Assembly: GCF_051014445.1 (NCBI RefSeq)
Contig: NC_135137.1
Location: 33,047,501-33,111,500, forward strand
Source of the DNA: Colletes latitarsis
Lineage: Eukaryota; Arthropoda; Insecta; Hymenoptera; Colletidae
Direction of reading: 5' to 3'
DNA length: 64,000 nt
In this document: positions 1-11,125 of the stretch, piece by piece
How the letters are laid out: every line of letters begins with the position of its first letter
Position numbering within the stretch: position 1 is the stretch's first letter
Translations under genes and position numbers: made by a program
Notes under the pieces: model-generated
The model's database searches: none
What the model was told of the DNA's origin: nothing
The model's input: the letters and a program-made list of their open reading frames with translations, nothing else

Positions 1-2744
1 AATTCCTTAAAACGTATCAAATAATTTTTTAGGTCTTCTTAAAAAAAGAGGTGGCAATCCCAAATGTAGAATATCTCGAAATTTAAAATTTTGTCATGAT
101 GAATATCGATAGAAGAGCTTCGAATTACAAAATGTTTGAGAACCGTCGGTGTAGACCACTCGAAGTTCGAAATAAAAGAAAGAAACGTTCGGTATCAGCC
201 CTCGAAGGGTATAGGTTTCAAAGCCAAACGACGGGGAGTTCCAACTATTGCAAAAACTTGTACGGGTTCTCGGACGCGAGTGGGCCACGATTCGGCCATA
301 AAACACTTCCCTTTACGGATTACATATTTCATCGTCGCGACGCGATCGCGCGCGAAACACGCCCGCACCGCAGCCAATTTCGCGCACAAATCATCGTCCG
401 AAATTTAATGTCGCGACCTACTATAACGGGTCCGGGGGCAAGAACGCGTCGCTTGTTGCGTGCATCGACGTCGCGACGCGCTAAAAACGTTTCGGACCCG
501 GCTCGATCGTGCGTGGCGCGCGCCTGCATTAATGGCCCTCGATCCATTCCACGACATATTTAATGTAAATAACATTTCCATATTATGCCGAGTCGTAAAT
601 GCGCAAAAATTTATTCGAATAACAGCAAACTCATAAAACCAAACGTATCGCAATTTATTCCCAACGTTTATTCGTTTTTATCCGTTCGTTGGCGAAATAT
701 TTATTTTCTTTTAACGAAACACCTACATCCTGCGTGAAAAAACAAGCTGAAAATGAAGAATTAAATTTGCTCGTTCGAAGCTTCGGTTTCGAGATAATTG
801 AATTTTAAAGTGTGGCGGGTGTACTCTGGCGTGGCTGTCCACTATTCGCTGTTTCTACTTACGCTGACGTTCAGGTATGCTCTATTGTAGCCATGCAGGA
901 TTTTTAAAGTCGATTTTTTGAGAGAGGGAATTCTCGAATGAGAAAATTTCATTCTTCATTTTCGATTTGCTTTTCCCACATTATCCCAATGAACAGCACA
1001 GTTTGAAGAGCCACTTCCACCATCGTCCACTATATGCAAACTCAGCTTTTAAATATAATTCTTTCAATCAATTATTTTATTGCACGTCCATAATCTACGT
1101 TTATAGACTTTTCAAAGAGTTAACAACGATTGAAATAAATGTTTCTGTAATTTTAGTAAATTTTACTCTACCTAAACATTTTCGAAAGGAATTGGATGGA
1201 TTCGATTACGACTGAGATTCTTGGCAAGCAAGATTATCGTCGCAGAGCGGCGATCAGTGTCGAGGAAGGATCGCAACCGCGTTCGTGTTGTCGGCAACCA
1301 CCGGGCGTCTGGAGCTACAGAAAATCTGAAATTACCGATCGTAATTGCCCACCGACGTGGGCATTAAATGAAAGCCCGGTGGGCAGTTAGGGCCGTTCTT
1401 TCTTTCGTGTAGAAACCGCTCGGGCGAACAGTGCCGATCGATCGAGAGCGAAGCTCGAACGGGGCCGTCGGGCTGTTTTATTCGGTGGCAAATTAACGGC
1501 CGTTTGGCGCGTGGGAGAGGCGAAATCCTTCGGGTAAACTGGCCGACGAACGTTTATGATTTAACGACGCATCGAGACGCGGCTTAATTGCAGTCAAGAT
1601 CGCGGCGGCGGACGTCTGTTATCGAACGATTTCGAATTCATTGATGTCTGCGTTCCTGAATCCGGGACGCAAGTGCCATTTTTTTCTTTTTTCAACCGTT
1701 TATTTCCCGATTCCCGGATAAATATTCATGGTCAATCCCGCGGAACAAGTGTCCCTTTGCGGGGGGTGGGTTTTTGTAATTCAAATTAACGACGCGGCTC
1801 GTTCGGTTCCGCGTGGCGGGAAATTTCGTGTCTGACATTGATTTCGAATCTGGATACGAGTGCATCGCGAGATAAAGGAGTCTGCTGCGTGCTCGCGACG
1901 CAAAAGGGAACGCGTTTCACGAGGGTCGTTCAGGAAGTGAAAACACGAGCGCGGAGGAAAAAGACACCGCACGAACGAGGGAAACTCCATTCGAGGGATT
2001 ATTTTTACTACTTGGCATCGTTTCCGTTCGACTCGTACTCCGTTCACTGTTATCGAGTTGATTGTCTCGCCAGAGGAGCGCGCGTTAGGAAAATAGTACG
2101 ATAAAATTAACAAAGAAGTTTAATTCTGGAGATGGCTTTCCTAAATCGCGTTCGAAGGTTAATTTTAGGGCAAGAATAATATCGGGAAATATCCCCGTGA
2201 CTTTTTCGCACGATAAAAGGCGAGTTGCGCCTTTTGCAACGATGCTCGCCGTTACAGAATCGAAAGCTGAATCGTTATTTGTCCTTCGGATGATTTAGAG
2301 CCCACCAGGGTATAATACGACGTAGATATTGCTGCACGTAACGGAACAAAGGTTTACCCCAATAATAAGAGGTAGGCTTCGTTGCCCGAAGATATTGCTC
2401 TTGCGAAACTCATTCATATGCTCCAATCTATATCAGATATATGCCGGTCGATTTACATTCAAAAGGACACCCTTTCACCCGCGTTTCCTCGTAAACCATT
2501 GGAGATGGTTCTTGCTACCGGCATATTTTCGACGATGGTATCACGCGATGGTAGCCAGCCTGCCAACTTACGCGGTACGGAATCTTTTCGAATCGTTTCA
2601 TAGTCATCCGATCGCGTTTCTCGTCTCGTCTATTATTACGTTCACGCAAAACATTCGCGGCTCGTTTTGATCGGAAATTAGAGCCGACTACTAGATTGCT
2701 ACCGATTGACGCTGAGGAAGAATCGCCACACACATTTCTCTTCG
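1..2744. other. No gene recognised; CpG-rich blocks and one repeat arm
   Basis: GC-rich stretches at about 240-560 and 1210-1900 alternate with AT-rich sequence. Near 830-880 lies a copy of the arm GGCTGTCCACTATTCGC then TGTTTCTACTTACGCT, related to the inverted-repeat element at 55290. Open frames of 60-155 codons occur on both strands in the GC-rich parts without recognisable domains. Confidence 0.6.
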
Positions 2745-2899
2745 TTCAAAACTCGAGAATTCTCATTCAATAACTACTCAAGAGAAATTAATGTTACACC
2801 TGGTGTTCCACAAGGTTCACATTCGGGACCTCTTCTACTTATAATACATATTAATGAGATTTCTAAGGTATTCCGACACTTCAAATTTTCATTGCATGT
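2745..2899 (+). mobile_element. Non-LTR retrotransposon reverse transcriptase fragment (jockey/I type)
   Basis: An open frame reads INVTPGVPQGSHSGPLLLII then HINEISKVF-HFKFSLH. TPGVPQGS-LGPLLF-L-INDI and the following hydrophobic stretch are the RT motif region just before the catalytic YADD box of jockey/I-clade elements. The normal Leu after GS is His here, followed by Ser. The frame ends exactly where Tyr-Ala-Asp-Asp should come, because a TIR-family element begins at 2901 with a TA at 2899-2900. Nothing resembling the downstream RT continues on the far side. This is a dead fragment; clade assignment is tentative. Confidence 0.72.
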
Positions 2900-2900
2900 A

Positions 2901-3926
2901 TAGGGTGATCGGCTAACCCTGGGAAAAATGTTAATGGGAGATTTTAGTGGCCAAAATAAGACGAAAATCAAGAATACCAATTTGTTGATGGAGGCTTCGT
3001 TAAAAAGTTATTAACGTTTAAAGTTCCGCCCGTACTGAATTTTTTTCTTGAAAATGCGCAGGATTTCGGAGGTATGTCTATTCACCAAAAATGATTGTAA
3101 TTGACCCCCGCAACCGAAAATAATTTTTTCAGAACGATTTGAAATTTTTTTTTTCGTCGAAAAATTTAGGCACCTACCCCCTGACGATTTTTCTTAAAAA
3201 TGCGTTATTCATTTTTAATAATTTTGTTTGACGCCGTACAGAAAAGTTGTCTAATACTTTTTCGTAGGTATCCATGGGCTCTACTTCAGGAAAAAGTTTC
3301 ATATAAATATATTCACAATTGTAGGAGTTATGGCTGAATGATAATTGGACCATTTTTATGGGGTTTTTCTCATTTTGCGAGGTCAAGGACCAACTTTTCG
3401 AATATTTTTGCGATTTGTACATATTCTCCACCAAAATACGCGTAGTTTGCTTTTTTAAACTTCAAAATCGGCCAATCCGTTCAAGAGTTATGACATTTTA
3501 AAAATTCGCATGAAATTTCAGGGAAGCATTGTTGGCCCTATATTAGATTTTTGGTAAAGAATTTTTTTCTCGAAAGTGTGTAGGATTTCGAGGATATGTC
3601 TATTCACCAAAAATGCTTGTAATTGACCCCTGAAACAAAATATAATTTTTTTAGTATGATTTGAAATTTTTTAATTTCGTATAAAAATTTCAGTACCTAC
3701 TCGAATTTTTTTCTCGAAAGTGGGTAGGAATTCGGGGGTATGTCTATTCACCAAAAATGCTTGTAATTAACCTCTGTAACTAAATATAATTTTTTTATTA
3801 TGATTTGAAATTTTTTAATTTCGTATAAAAATTTCAGTACCTACTCAAATTCTTTTCTCGAAAATGAGTAGGATTTCTGGGGTATGTGTATTCACCAAAA
3901 ATGATTATAAATAAATCTTTGTACTA
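2901..3926 (+). mobile_element. TIR-family element, copy A (right end lost)
   Basis: It starts TAGGGTGATCGGCTAACCCT and continues through the shared terminal block (GGGAGATTTTAGTGGCC, then TTGTTGATGGAGGCTTCGTT). The interior holds the units seen in the other copies, each with TCTCGAAA-TG, GTATGTCTATTCACCAAAAA and a TTGAAATTTTTT tract. The last three units start near 3561, 3705 and 3849, a spacing of 144 bp. No right-hand terminal repeat follows, so the copy is truncated near 3926. On the - strand, positions 3434-3174 form an 86-codon open frame related to one in copy F. It is inserted in the RT fragment that ends at 2899. Confidence 0.85.
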
Positions 3927-5004
3927 AAGGGTTTAATCCCGTTAATAAATGAATAATAATAATAATTCTTCTTTTGCGTGAAACTTTTGAATAATCGTTC
4001 TCGAGAGCATTACGACGCGACGTTCTGGTTTCGAAATACTGTGAAGTTGTGAATTAAATTTAAGAACCGTCTGGTTTCATAGAAATTTAACAGACACGGA
4101 CAAGACAGTAATTAGTAATAGTTGGATGAAAGATTCCGTCAGCTGTTCTCCATTTTCCAATCGTTGATTTATTGCTTGGATCGTAATATAAAAAAACGTA
4201 CCCATTCCGTGATGAATTTGATAATCATATCTCCTGATTCTATCTGCTTTAATTATTTGTGTAACTCATTAATCGTTATTACCGGACCACTCGGTAGTCG
4301 TACCCATTAATCACCGACTTAATTACGCGGTAATCATCAATCAGATTACATTTTTCACCGCATCGAACGAACAGCGCCAGGTCTCAATTTGTTTATGCGC
4401 CGGGAAATAAGGTAAAAAAAAGTCTCTTTAAAGTCTACTTTTTCGTGTCACTTTCGAAGCTGTAACGTCTACTCGAATTAAAAGTCCCATAAGAGTAACA
4501 AGTTACAACGCTGTTACGTTAACGCTGATCCTCGTTGGTTTCCCGGCTGTTTAGCGTTTTCGCTTAATGTGTCCGGAACAGGTTTTCGTCGGTACTGTCA
4601 TCGTCGATAGTTGTCGCGTCGTTAAACGCGAATCGACCTTAATTCCGATCTCCGGAGCACATCCTTCGTGAAATGTAAAACACGGTGTAGCTCACGGCTC
4701 CTGCACGACCATACATCCGAGGTCATTAAGTCCGGGACACTTTACACGCGTAAATACCCTATTATTCATCCTAGCTAGACCTGTCTATCAGTCGGTTTGC
4801 CTAAGGAACTTCGTAGCTTGTAAATTATCCCGCGCTGGCGACTCCCTTTAACTAGATGTCGTGAATGTACCATTAAAACTGGAAACATTGCGAAGTAGGG
4901 TATTAGGCATCACTCAACGGCTCGTGATCGCTGTCTGAACAATTTGTAATAACAGCCCGGGTACTCGACCGTCGAGATTTATCTGTTACTTCGGGCTCGC
5001 TTGC
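3927..5004. other. No feature recognised
   Basis: This is unique-looking sequence between TIR copy A and the 165-bp tandem repeat. An AATAATAATAATAATT tract lies near 3948. No splice-flanked conserved reading was seen. Confidence 0.6.
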
Positions 5005-5480
5005 GAAAGTTCGATACTCTCGTGGCGATCGCGTGGTCTTCCAAATAGAGAGTACACGGTCAGAGTTGGGGAAAATTTTATTCCTCAATAACGAATAAGA
5101 GATTAGATTTGCCTGGTAGCTTTTGAGTATCGGTTCGAGAAATTCATCGCTGATCTACGAACGAAACAACAAAGTTTAATACTCTCGTGGCGATCGCGTG
5201 GTCTTCCAAATACAGAGTACACGGTCAGAGTTGGGGAGAATTTTATTTCCCAATAACGTATAAAAGATTAGATTTGCCTGGTAGCTTTTGAGTATCGGTT
5301 CGAGAAATTCATCGTTGATCTATGAGCGAAACAACAAAGTTTAATACTCTCGTGGCGATCGCGTGGTCTTCCAAATACAGAGTACACGGTCAGAGTTGGG
5401 GAGAATTTTATTCCCCGATAACGAATAAGAGGTTAGATTTGCTGGTACGAACATCATCGCTAATCTACGAACGAAACAAC
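5005..5480. repeat. Tandem repeat, three units of about 165 bp
   Basis: ATACTCTCGTGGCGATCGCG recurs at 5014, 5181 and 5344 (spacings 167 and 163). Each unit continues with TGGTCTTCCAAATA-AGAGTA, GTCAGAGTTGGGG, a variant of ATAACGAATAAGAG and GGTAGCTTTTGAG, and closes with CGAACGAAACAAC or a near match. The third unit lacks the GGTAGCTTTTGAG-GGTTCGAG segment. Units are close to identical, so amplification is recent. Confidence 0.95.
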
Positions 5481-8400
5481 GTACGTAAAAGGTTACGTAT
5501 CAATTTGAAATTTATACGAGTTATTCGCGAATAAAATTATTATTAAGAGTGTCGATAAATTATCCATTTTCTCATTAATAATCATTATAGAATTACGTCT
5601 TAAAGTTTCTGACACTCGTTGAATACCGTAGATAATGGGAACGTTTATTAATCGGTTCTTTCGACAAAATAAATCATTGATCAGTCACCGCGGGTATCCA
5701 TCCAGTGGTATCAACGTTACAGTGGGAAAGTGTGTCATTAGGATGTTGGACGTTTTGCGCGAAGAGCGGTATTTTATAAACGTCATACCTTTAATAAAAC
5801 ATGAATTGAAATTTGTCGTCATTAATGTCGACTAATTGCCCATTCCTCACGCCGCGTACAGCCGCATCATCCCTGAAATTGATATCCAGTAATTTAACGT
5901 GGTTGCATCGACATTCTTCAAAGCTCGTGGGTTATATCGTAAACGAACAACACGATTAAAACACAAACGAACGTTCGTGCAATCGATCAATGCTAATCGA
6001 GGATTTTATATGGCTGTGTTCGTTAACGACTGAACGAGAAAGACGGGGCGCGCTGCTAATGCAGCCGCGGATGTGGTTAGAACAAAGTGTTGCTCACGAG
6101 CCGGAAGTAGTATATTCCGCCGCTGAGCATTACGACGCAATTAGGAGAAAAGAAAAAAAGAAATGTGTCTGCCTACGCGCTTCATCATTCACTTGCCTAA
6201 AGACTGACTTCTGACTGTCCGTTTTTCGTTACGCGGGAGATACACATCGTATAAAGTCCGAAGTTAATTAACTGCTTTTTGCGCGATGTTCAGGGCGTAA
6301 GGTCACGGGTGATCATCGATACTTCTCTGGATGTAGAAAAATTTATACGCGTATTTCAAAAGGTCGTGTCGATGAGAAGTCGAATCTGGTAAAAGGAATG
6401 AACGATGAAGGAATTTTATCGTGGGAATATGTATTAATAGTTTTATTTTATTATTAGATGCTTGTATTCTTAGTACATCGCTAGGTATGCAAGTCTAATT
6501 AATTATATGGAATAAATATTTCACATATTCATGAGAAATATGTATTCTATTATAATAAGAATCCTACAAAAGATCGTTAAAATCTTATACCAGCAAGTAA
6601 AATTATATTTATAAGAACCGTATATTTCTAGTACAAAATATGAAATATCTTGTAATTATGAGATTTTTAATTGTATATGCAGACTGATAAGGAGGAAGAG
6701 TTCATGTCTCGATTTAAAGAACAAGTGCATATTGCACTTGCACCGTTGTACTAGAAAAGAAAATTACATGATCGGTATATAATATCCATTCGTATTTGCA
6801 GATCGAGTCGAGCAAATTTGTATCGTAAATAACAAATAAAAATTTGTAATTCATTCGCAAATTAGCCTTCGTTTGCAGTTTCGCAGGTATGTGGGTTTAA
6901 AGAACCCCTTTACTAGATTAAAAAAGAACTACAGTTTGTCCCAGTTTGTAGAATCAGCCCGCAGAAGGGACTGGCTGGTTGGAAATCCCGTGTTTAAGTG
7001 ATGCTTTGTTGTCGCGATGGTTTCCCCCAGCTCGTGCACGAGGGACACGGACCGCGTTTGGTATCGCGCAGGCATCGGGCCGCGTTAAATTGTTTGCTGG
7101 AAGATCGATATTCAACGAGCTCGTTGGGGAAGGATTCCGATCGCCCGGCTAAAGGTTCCGCAGACCGCGGATCGCGAAATGCCTCTAATTAATTCCAATT
7201 ACGAGCGCTCCGGGGCCCAGGGCCGCGTTCGCTATCTATTACAGAGTCGTCCTTTCTTGCGGTGGATCGTCGGCGCCCTGCGATCCGCGTAGCTTGATTA
7301 TTTCTAGGATCCGTTTGGCTGAAACCAAAGAAACGGAAACCACGCGCTTATTATTCCCGATATTCGATTGGATTATTTATTATTTAACGCTTCGACTGTC
7401 GCGCGAGTCGTTAACGATGGACAGAGTTTTTAAAACTCGCGGTATTGGCGCCACATGCAATCTACTCGCGTTGCAATATGACTACAGATTAATGTTTATC
7501 ACCGTCTGTAAATAGAATATTCTTAAATACTCGTGAAACCGTAGGGAGTGTGCTGTTTGAAATCATTATAATACATCGTTCTAACAAAATTGAGCCATCA
7601 ACGCTGACGCGTAACGCGGACCAAACTGTCATGGCGGCTGGGATCCACGCGTCTGACTCGATCTACAGCAGAATTCAAGACTATTTTAAATTTCTCTACA
7701 GAGAGCGTTCGTCTGGCTATCTTATATTTAAATATCTCGAAAAGAACGCATTTTATAATACTTCTTGCGCGTTTTCTAATATGAAAAGTATTTCTTTGCC
7801 ATCAAGATGGGAAGAAGTTGTTGATATCAGTGAAAATTACCTTGCAAATATTCTTTTACTTCAAAAGACAGGTACCTGAAATTGCCAACGATTGCTCGAC
7901 GGTTAATGACGAAAATCGCAGTGACTTTTTGCAGTCAATTAGGAACGCGATCGCGTAGTAACGAATTAGCGATCTACGCGGCGCGATAATCAAACTGGAA
8001 CGTTTCCATTTGTCGTCCGCGAAGCGCGACCACGGACGCTCGGTTTCATTGAACTCGCGGCGCGATTCCTGGGCCGAGTTAACGAGGGGAGGAAAGCAAA
8101 ACGCGGCGGCCGCTACGTTCCCTCGGCGATGCCGCCTCCGGGGCCTCCGTACTCCTCTTCTTCTACCGTTCCCGCGGATATTTAAAATGTTGCGTAATGC
8201 GGCACGACCGGATGAGACCAGACGCGTTTCGCGGTCGATTACTTTTGTTCGCGGACGGGGAAATATTTTAATGGCGTCCCGATGATTACCGCCGCGGCGA
8301 TAAGCGATCGTGCGAGCGACTTGGGGAAATAGCGGATCGATGATGATCATTTCGATGATACCGGGAACGAACGAACGATCGCGGGAACAGGGAACGGTAC

Positions 8401-8715
8401 ATTAGCGGAATGAAATTCGTTTCGCGCGCTGTCTCACGCGAGGCGGAAAAGACGCGACTTTACTAATGCAGAGACCAAGGGGAGGATGTCGGGAATCGCG
8501 AACAGCCGGAGTTCCGGGACGCTTAAGGTTTTTGCCAAATTGATTGCACCGTTACGTAATCAGAAATCTTCGTTACTGGCAGTCGAAAGGTATCAATCAA
8601 AAGGCACCTTCTGCGATCTTAATCTGAAATTACTTTCAAACGGGCAAACTTGTTTGCTCTAACGTCTATTGCTCAAAGTTTTAAAGAATATCAGCACAGG
8701 CTTTATTAGACCCTT
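5481..8715. other. No gene recognised
   Basis: AT-rich sequence with a short hairpin at 6722-6740 and GC-rich patches at 7000-7290 and 7900-8500. The longest open frame (164 codons, - strand, 8350-7856) covers a GC-rich patch and shows no domain. Confidence 0.6.
6722..6740. repeat. Short perfect hairpin
   Basis: CAAGTGCA and TGCACTTG are separated by 3 bp. It is too short to be a miRNA precursor. It stands alone in AT-rich sequence. Confidence 0.6.
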
Positions 8716-8930
8716 GACGTACGATTTAATTTCAAATAATTTGTCAAACGTACACTGTTTAATTTTGTTTAAATTTGTTCGTACAAGGAATGACCACGAA
8801 GAAGAGTAGATTTGTGTTATGAATACCTCGTAAATGTAAAAATGTGTTAATTTTAATATATAAGACTTGATAACAAGTGAGTATATAACTTATAACGAGT
8901 CAAACTCGTCATTGTACGACAAGGGGTTAA
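8716..8930 (+). repeat. Dispersed repeat, copy 1 (possible TTAA-ended element)
   Basis: It is similar over about 200 bp to 10928-11125: GACGTACGATTTAATTTCAA, GAATGACCACG, AGATTTGTGTTATGAATAC, then TCATTGTAC and GGTTAA at the end. Read on the - strand it begins TTAACCCCTTGTCGTACAAT, a form typical of piggyBac-like MITE ends. The other terminus is unclear. Confidence 0.6.
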
Positions 8931-10927
8931 TTGCAAGCAAAACGATCGTTTCGTCGTTCGTCAGAATCTTTGTCTTCCAAAGACTGAGATCTTGTTTCTT
9001 CTCCTTTTTCTTTCTTGTATATAATTTTTATGAGACTCATTCCCAGACTTACTTTTATAAGATACGCTGTACTTGAATTCGTTGTTTTGCAGTATGAGGC
9101 AAGGGTAAAAATTTAGCTGTAGTTTTTCTTCGTAAAAGACTATAATGAAAAGCTTATTAGTGACAATCGCGCTATTTTTAAACGCCTAATTTCAACCAGG
9201 ACGTATTATTTATTATCACGCGACGCTAGATGTTATTGCCCTTTAAGGTTAATAAGCGTCCGTGATATTAGCAAGGGAATGTGAGAAAATAAATAATAAT
9301 ATCCTCGTGAAGCGGTATAAGAAGAACAATGGATGTTCACTTATACATATACTTTACGTTCGGAGTAGCCAGCGAACGCAGTTACACGCGAGTAATGAAA
9401 TATTCATGAAACTCGATGTAACGCATAATATAACGTATTTATCCCCCGTATCGCTCAAATTAGTCGTATTTCCCACCCAAGAGCAAAGTTCCAACGAATC
9501 GTATAAATTATAACTCGCGAATACATTAGCCGTATTTATCCGGTATCCGCGTACGGTTCTTACGCGTTATTTACATTTTACAGTTTGTATTTTTTAATAT
9601 AGTCAATAGCACACCATAGCAATGGAATTAATAAGGCTAAAAAGACACGATCACTTTCTTAAATGATCTTACTTTTCAACCCTCTACTGGAAACCCTCGA
9701 AACGATCGAAAGAGTACCGTAATCGTACATCCTTGCAATAAAGTGTAAATTCAATTTGCCAAATTGTCCCTCCTAAAGTAATTTAGAAAGACGCGAAATG
9801 TCAGCGCAAAGTGTTAAAACGCTGCTCCCGACATTTTCCCGATCGATCGAAATTCCTTCGGTGGGATATCCCGTCATTAGCTCCTTCGAGAATCGTTTCA
9901 CCCTCAAGAGACGAAATAAAGAAAAGCAAAACGACGCACGAAAACCGTCTCTCTGCCCTATTACTCCGGGAGTTTCGTGCCCAGGCGCGGACTTTATCCT
10001 CGAAAAATTCGCTGTTACAAAAGACAAGATTACCCTTTCGAATCGGGGGATCGGTGGAACGTTTCATTCTAACAGCCCGAGGGGAGGCATTCCGAGGGGT
10101 CTCCTTCGTGGAACATTCCGAAACTTTTCACGGTCGCCGTTAATCGGTACGGGCCCCCGTAGACGGCGATTCCCTCTCTAGGCAATAATTTCCTCGTTCT
10201 TAATGTTTGGCGGTGGACTGGTCGCTCGGGTTGTGGCGCACGCACGGATGCACACGCGCTCGCTGAAGGATTCCACCGTGGTTGTTCCGTGGTGGATACG
10301 CCCGGAATGGGTCCTGGAACGAGGAACGCCAGGAACGAACGAACGAGAAAGAAGACGAAGTTAAAAGCCGCGTGAATTAGTGTGCAGGGTGGATGGGGGA
10401 GTTGCCCCGTGGGGAAGTGGCCCACCAATTTTGGTATATCGCCTAATAACAGACCAGGCGGAAGGTGCACCGGGTACGTACGCCCCTTATTCGTGCACCG
10501 CCACCCATAACCCACCACCGACACAGCCTCCGGGCACGGGATGACCAGCGCCGGAGAACGAGACCCGCTGGGAAACAAAATATTGTTAATCCGTTTAAAT
10601 TATAACGCGGTGTCTCGTCCGGCGTTTTCGTAGTTAAGCTTTCAAAAGGGAACCGTTCTACCCTTTGACATTGTAATTTGCCAATCCCGCGAACAGTTGG
10701 ACGTTTCCACGGAAACGCCGCGACTCGGATTTCATTCCTCGTCAGAGATTTTTTAAATCGGTCATTTTAACGATATTAGATCATCTACTTTTTCGACAGA
10801 GCCATTACAACGTCGCTACAAAGCTTGACAAACAATACTGTTTTTTGGTATCTTCGAATCTCTTACCCAGTGAAAAGTGTTGGAGCATTATCTGTAGATC
10901 AGGGGTAAGAAAATTTTTCTATCGAAC
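8931..10927. other. No gene recognised; GC-rich patch 9790-10580
   Basis: This is the spacer between the two direct dispersed repeats. The GC-rich patch is open on both strands (169 codons on the - strand from 10578, 127 on the + strand from 9798). Such two-strand openness without a domain argues for composition rather than coding. Confidence 0.6.
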
Positions 10928-11125
10928 GACGTACGATTTAATTTCAAATAATTTGTCGAACCTATACCGTTTAATTTTGTTTTTTGTTCGTAAAAGGAAT
11001 GGCCACGGAAGAGAATAGATTTGTTTTATGAATACTTGATGTCGAGTGAGTAGCCTTATGACTGTGAAACTTGACATCAACAACTTATAATCACTTAGAC
11101 TTCTCATTGTACAGCAATCGGTTAA
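10928..11125 (+). repeat. Dispersed repeat, copy 2 (possible TTAA-ended element)
   Basis: It is the direct-orientation partner of 8716-8930, about 2.2 kb away. The same block order is kept with substitutions and a short insertion around GACTGTGAAACTTGACATC. It ends CATTGTACAGCAATCGGTTAA. Confidence 0.6.

Noticed and set aside
10069..10578. 169-codon - frame
   Set aside because: It overlaps open + frames in a GC-rich patch and has no domain, signal peptide or family resemblance.
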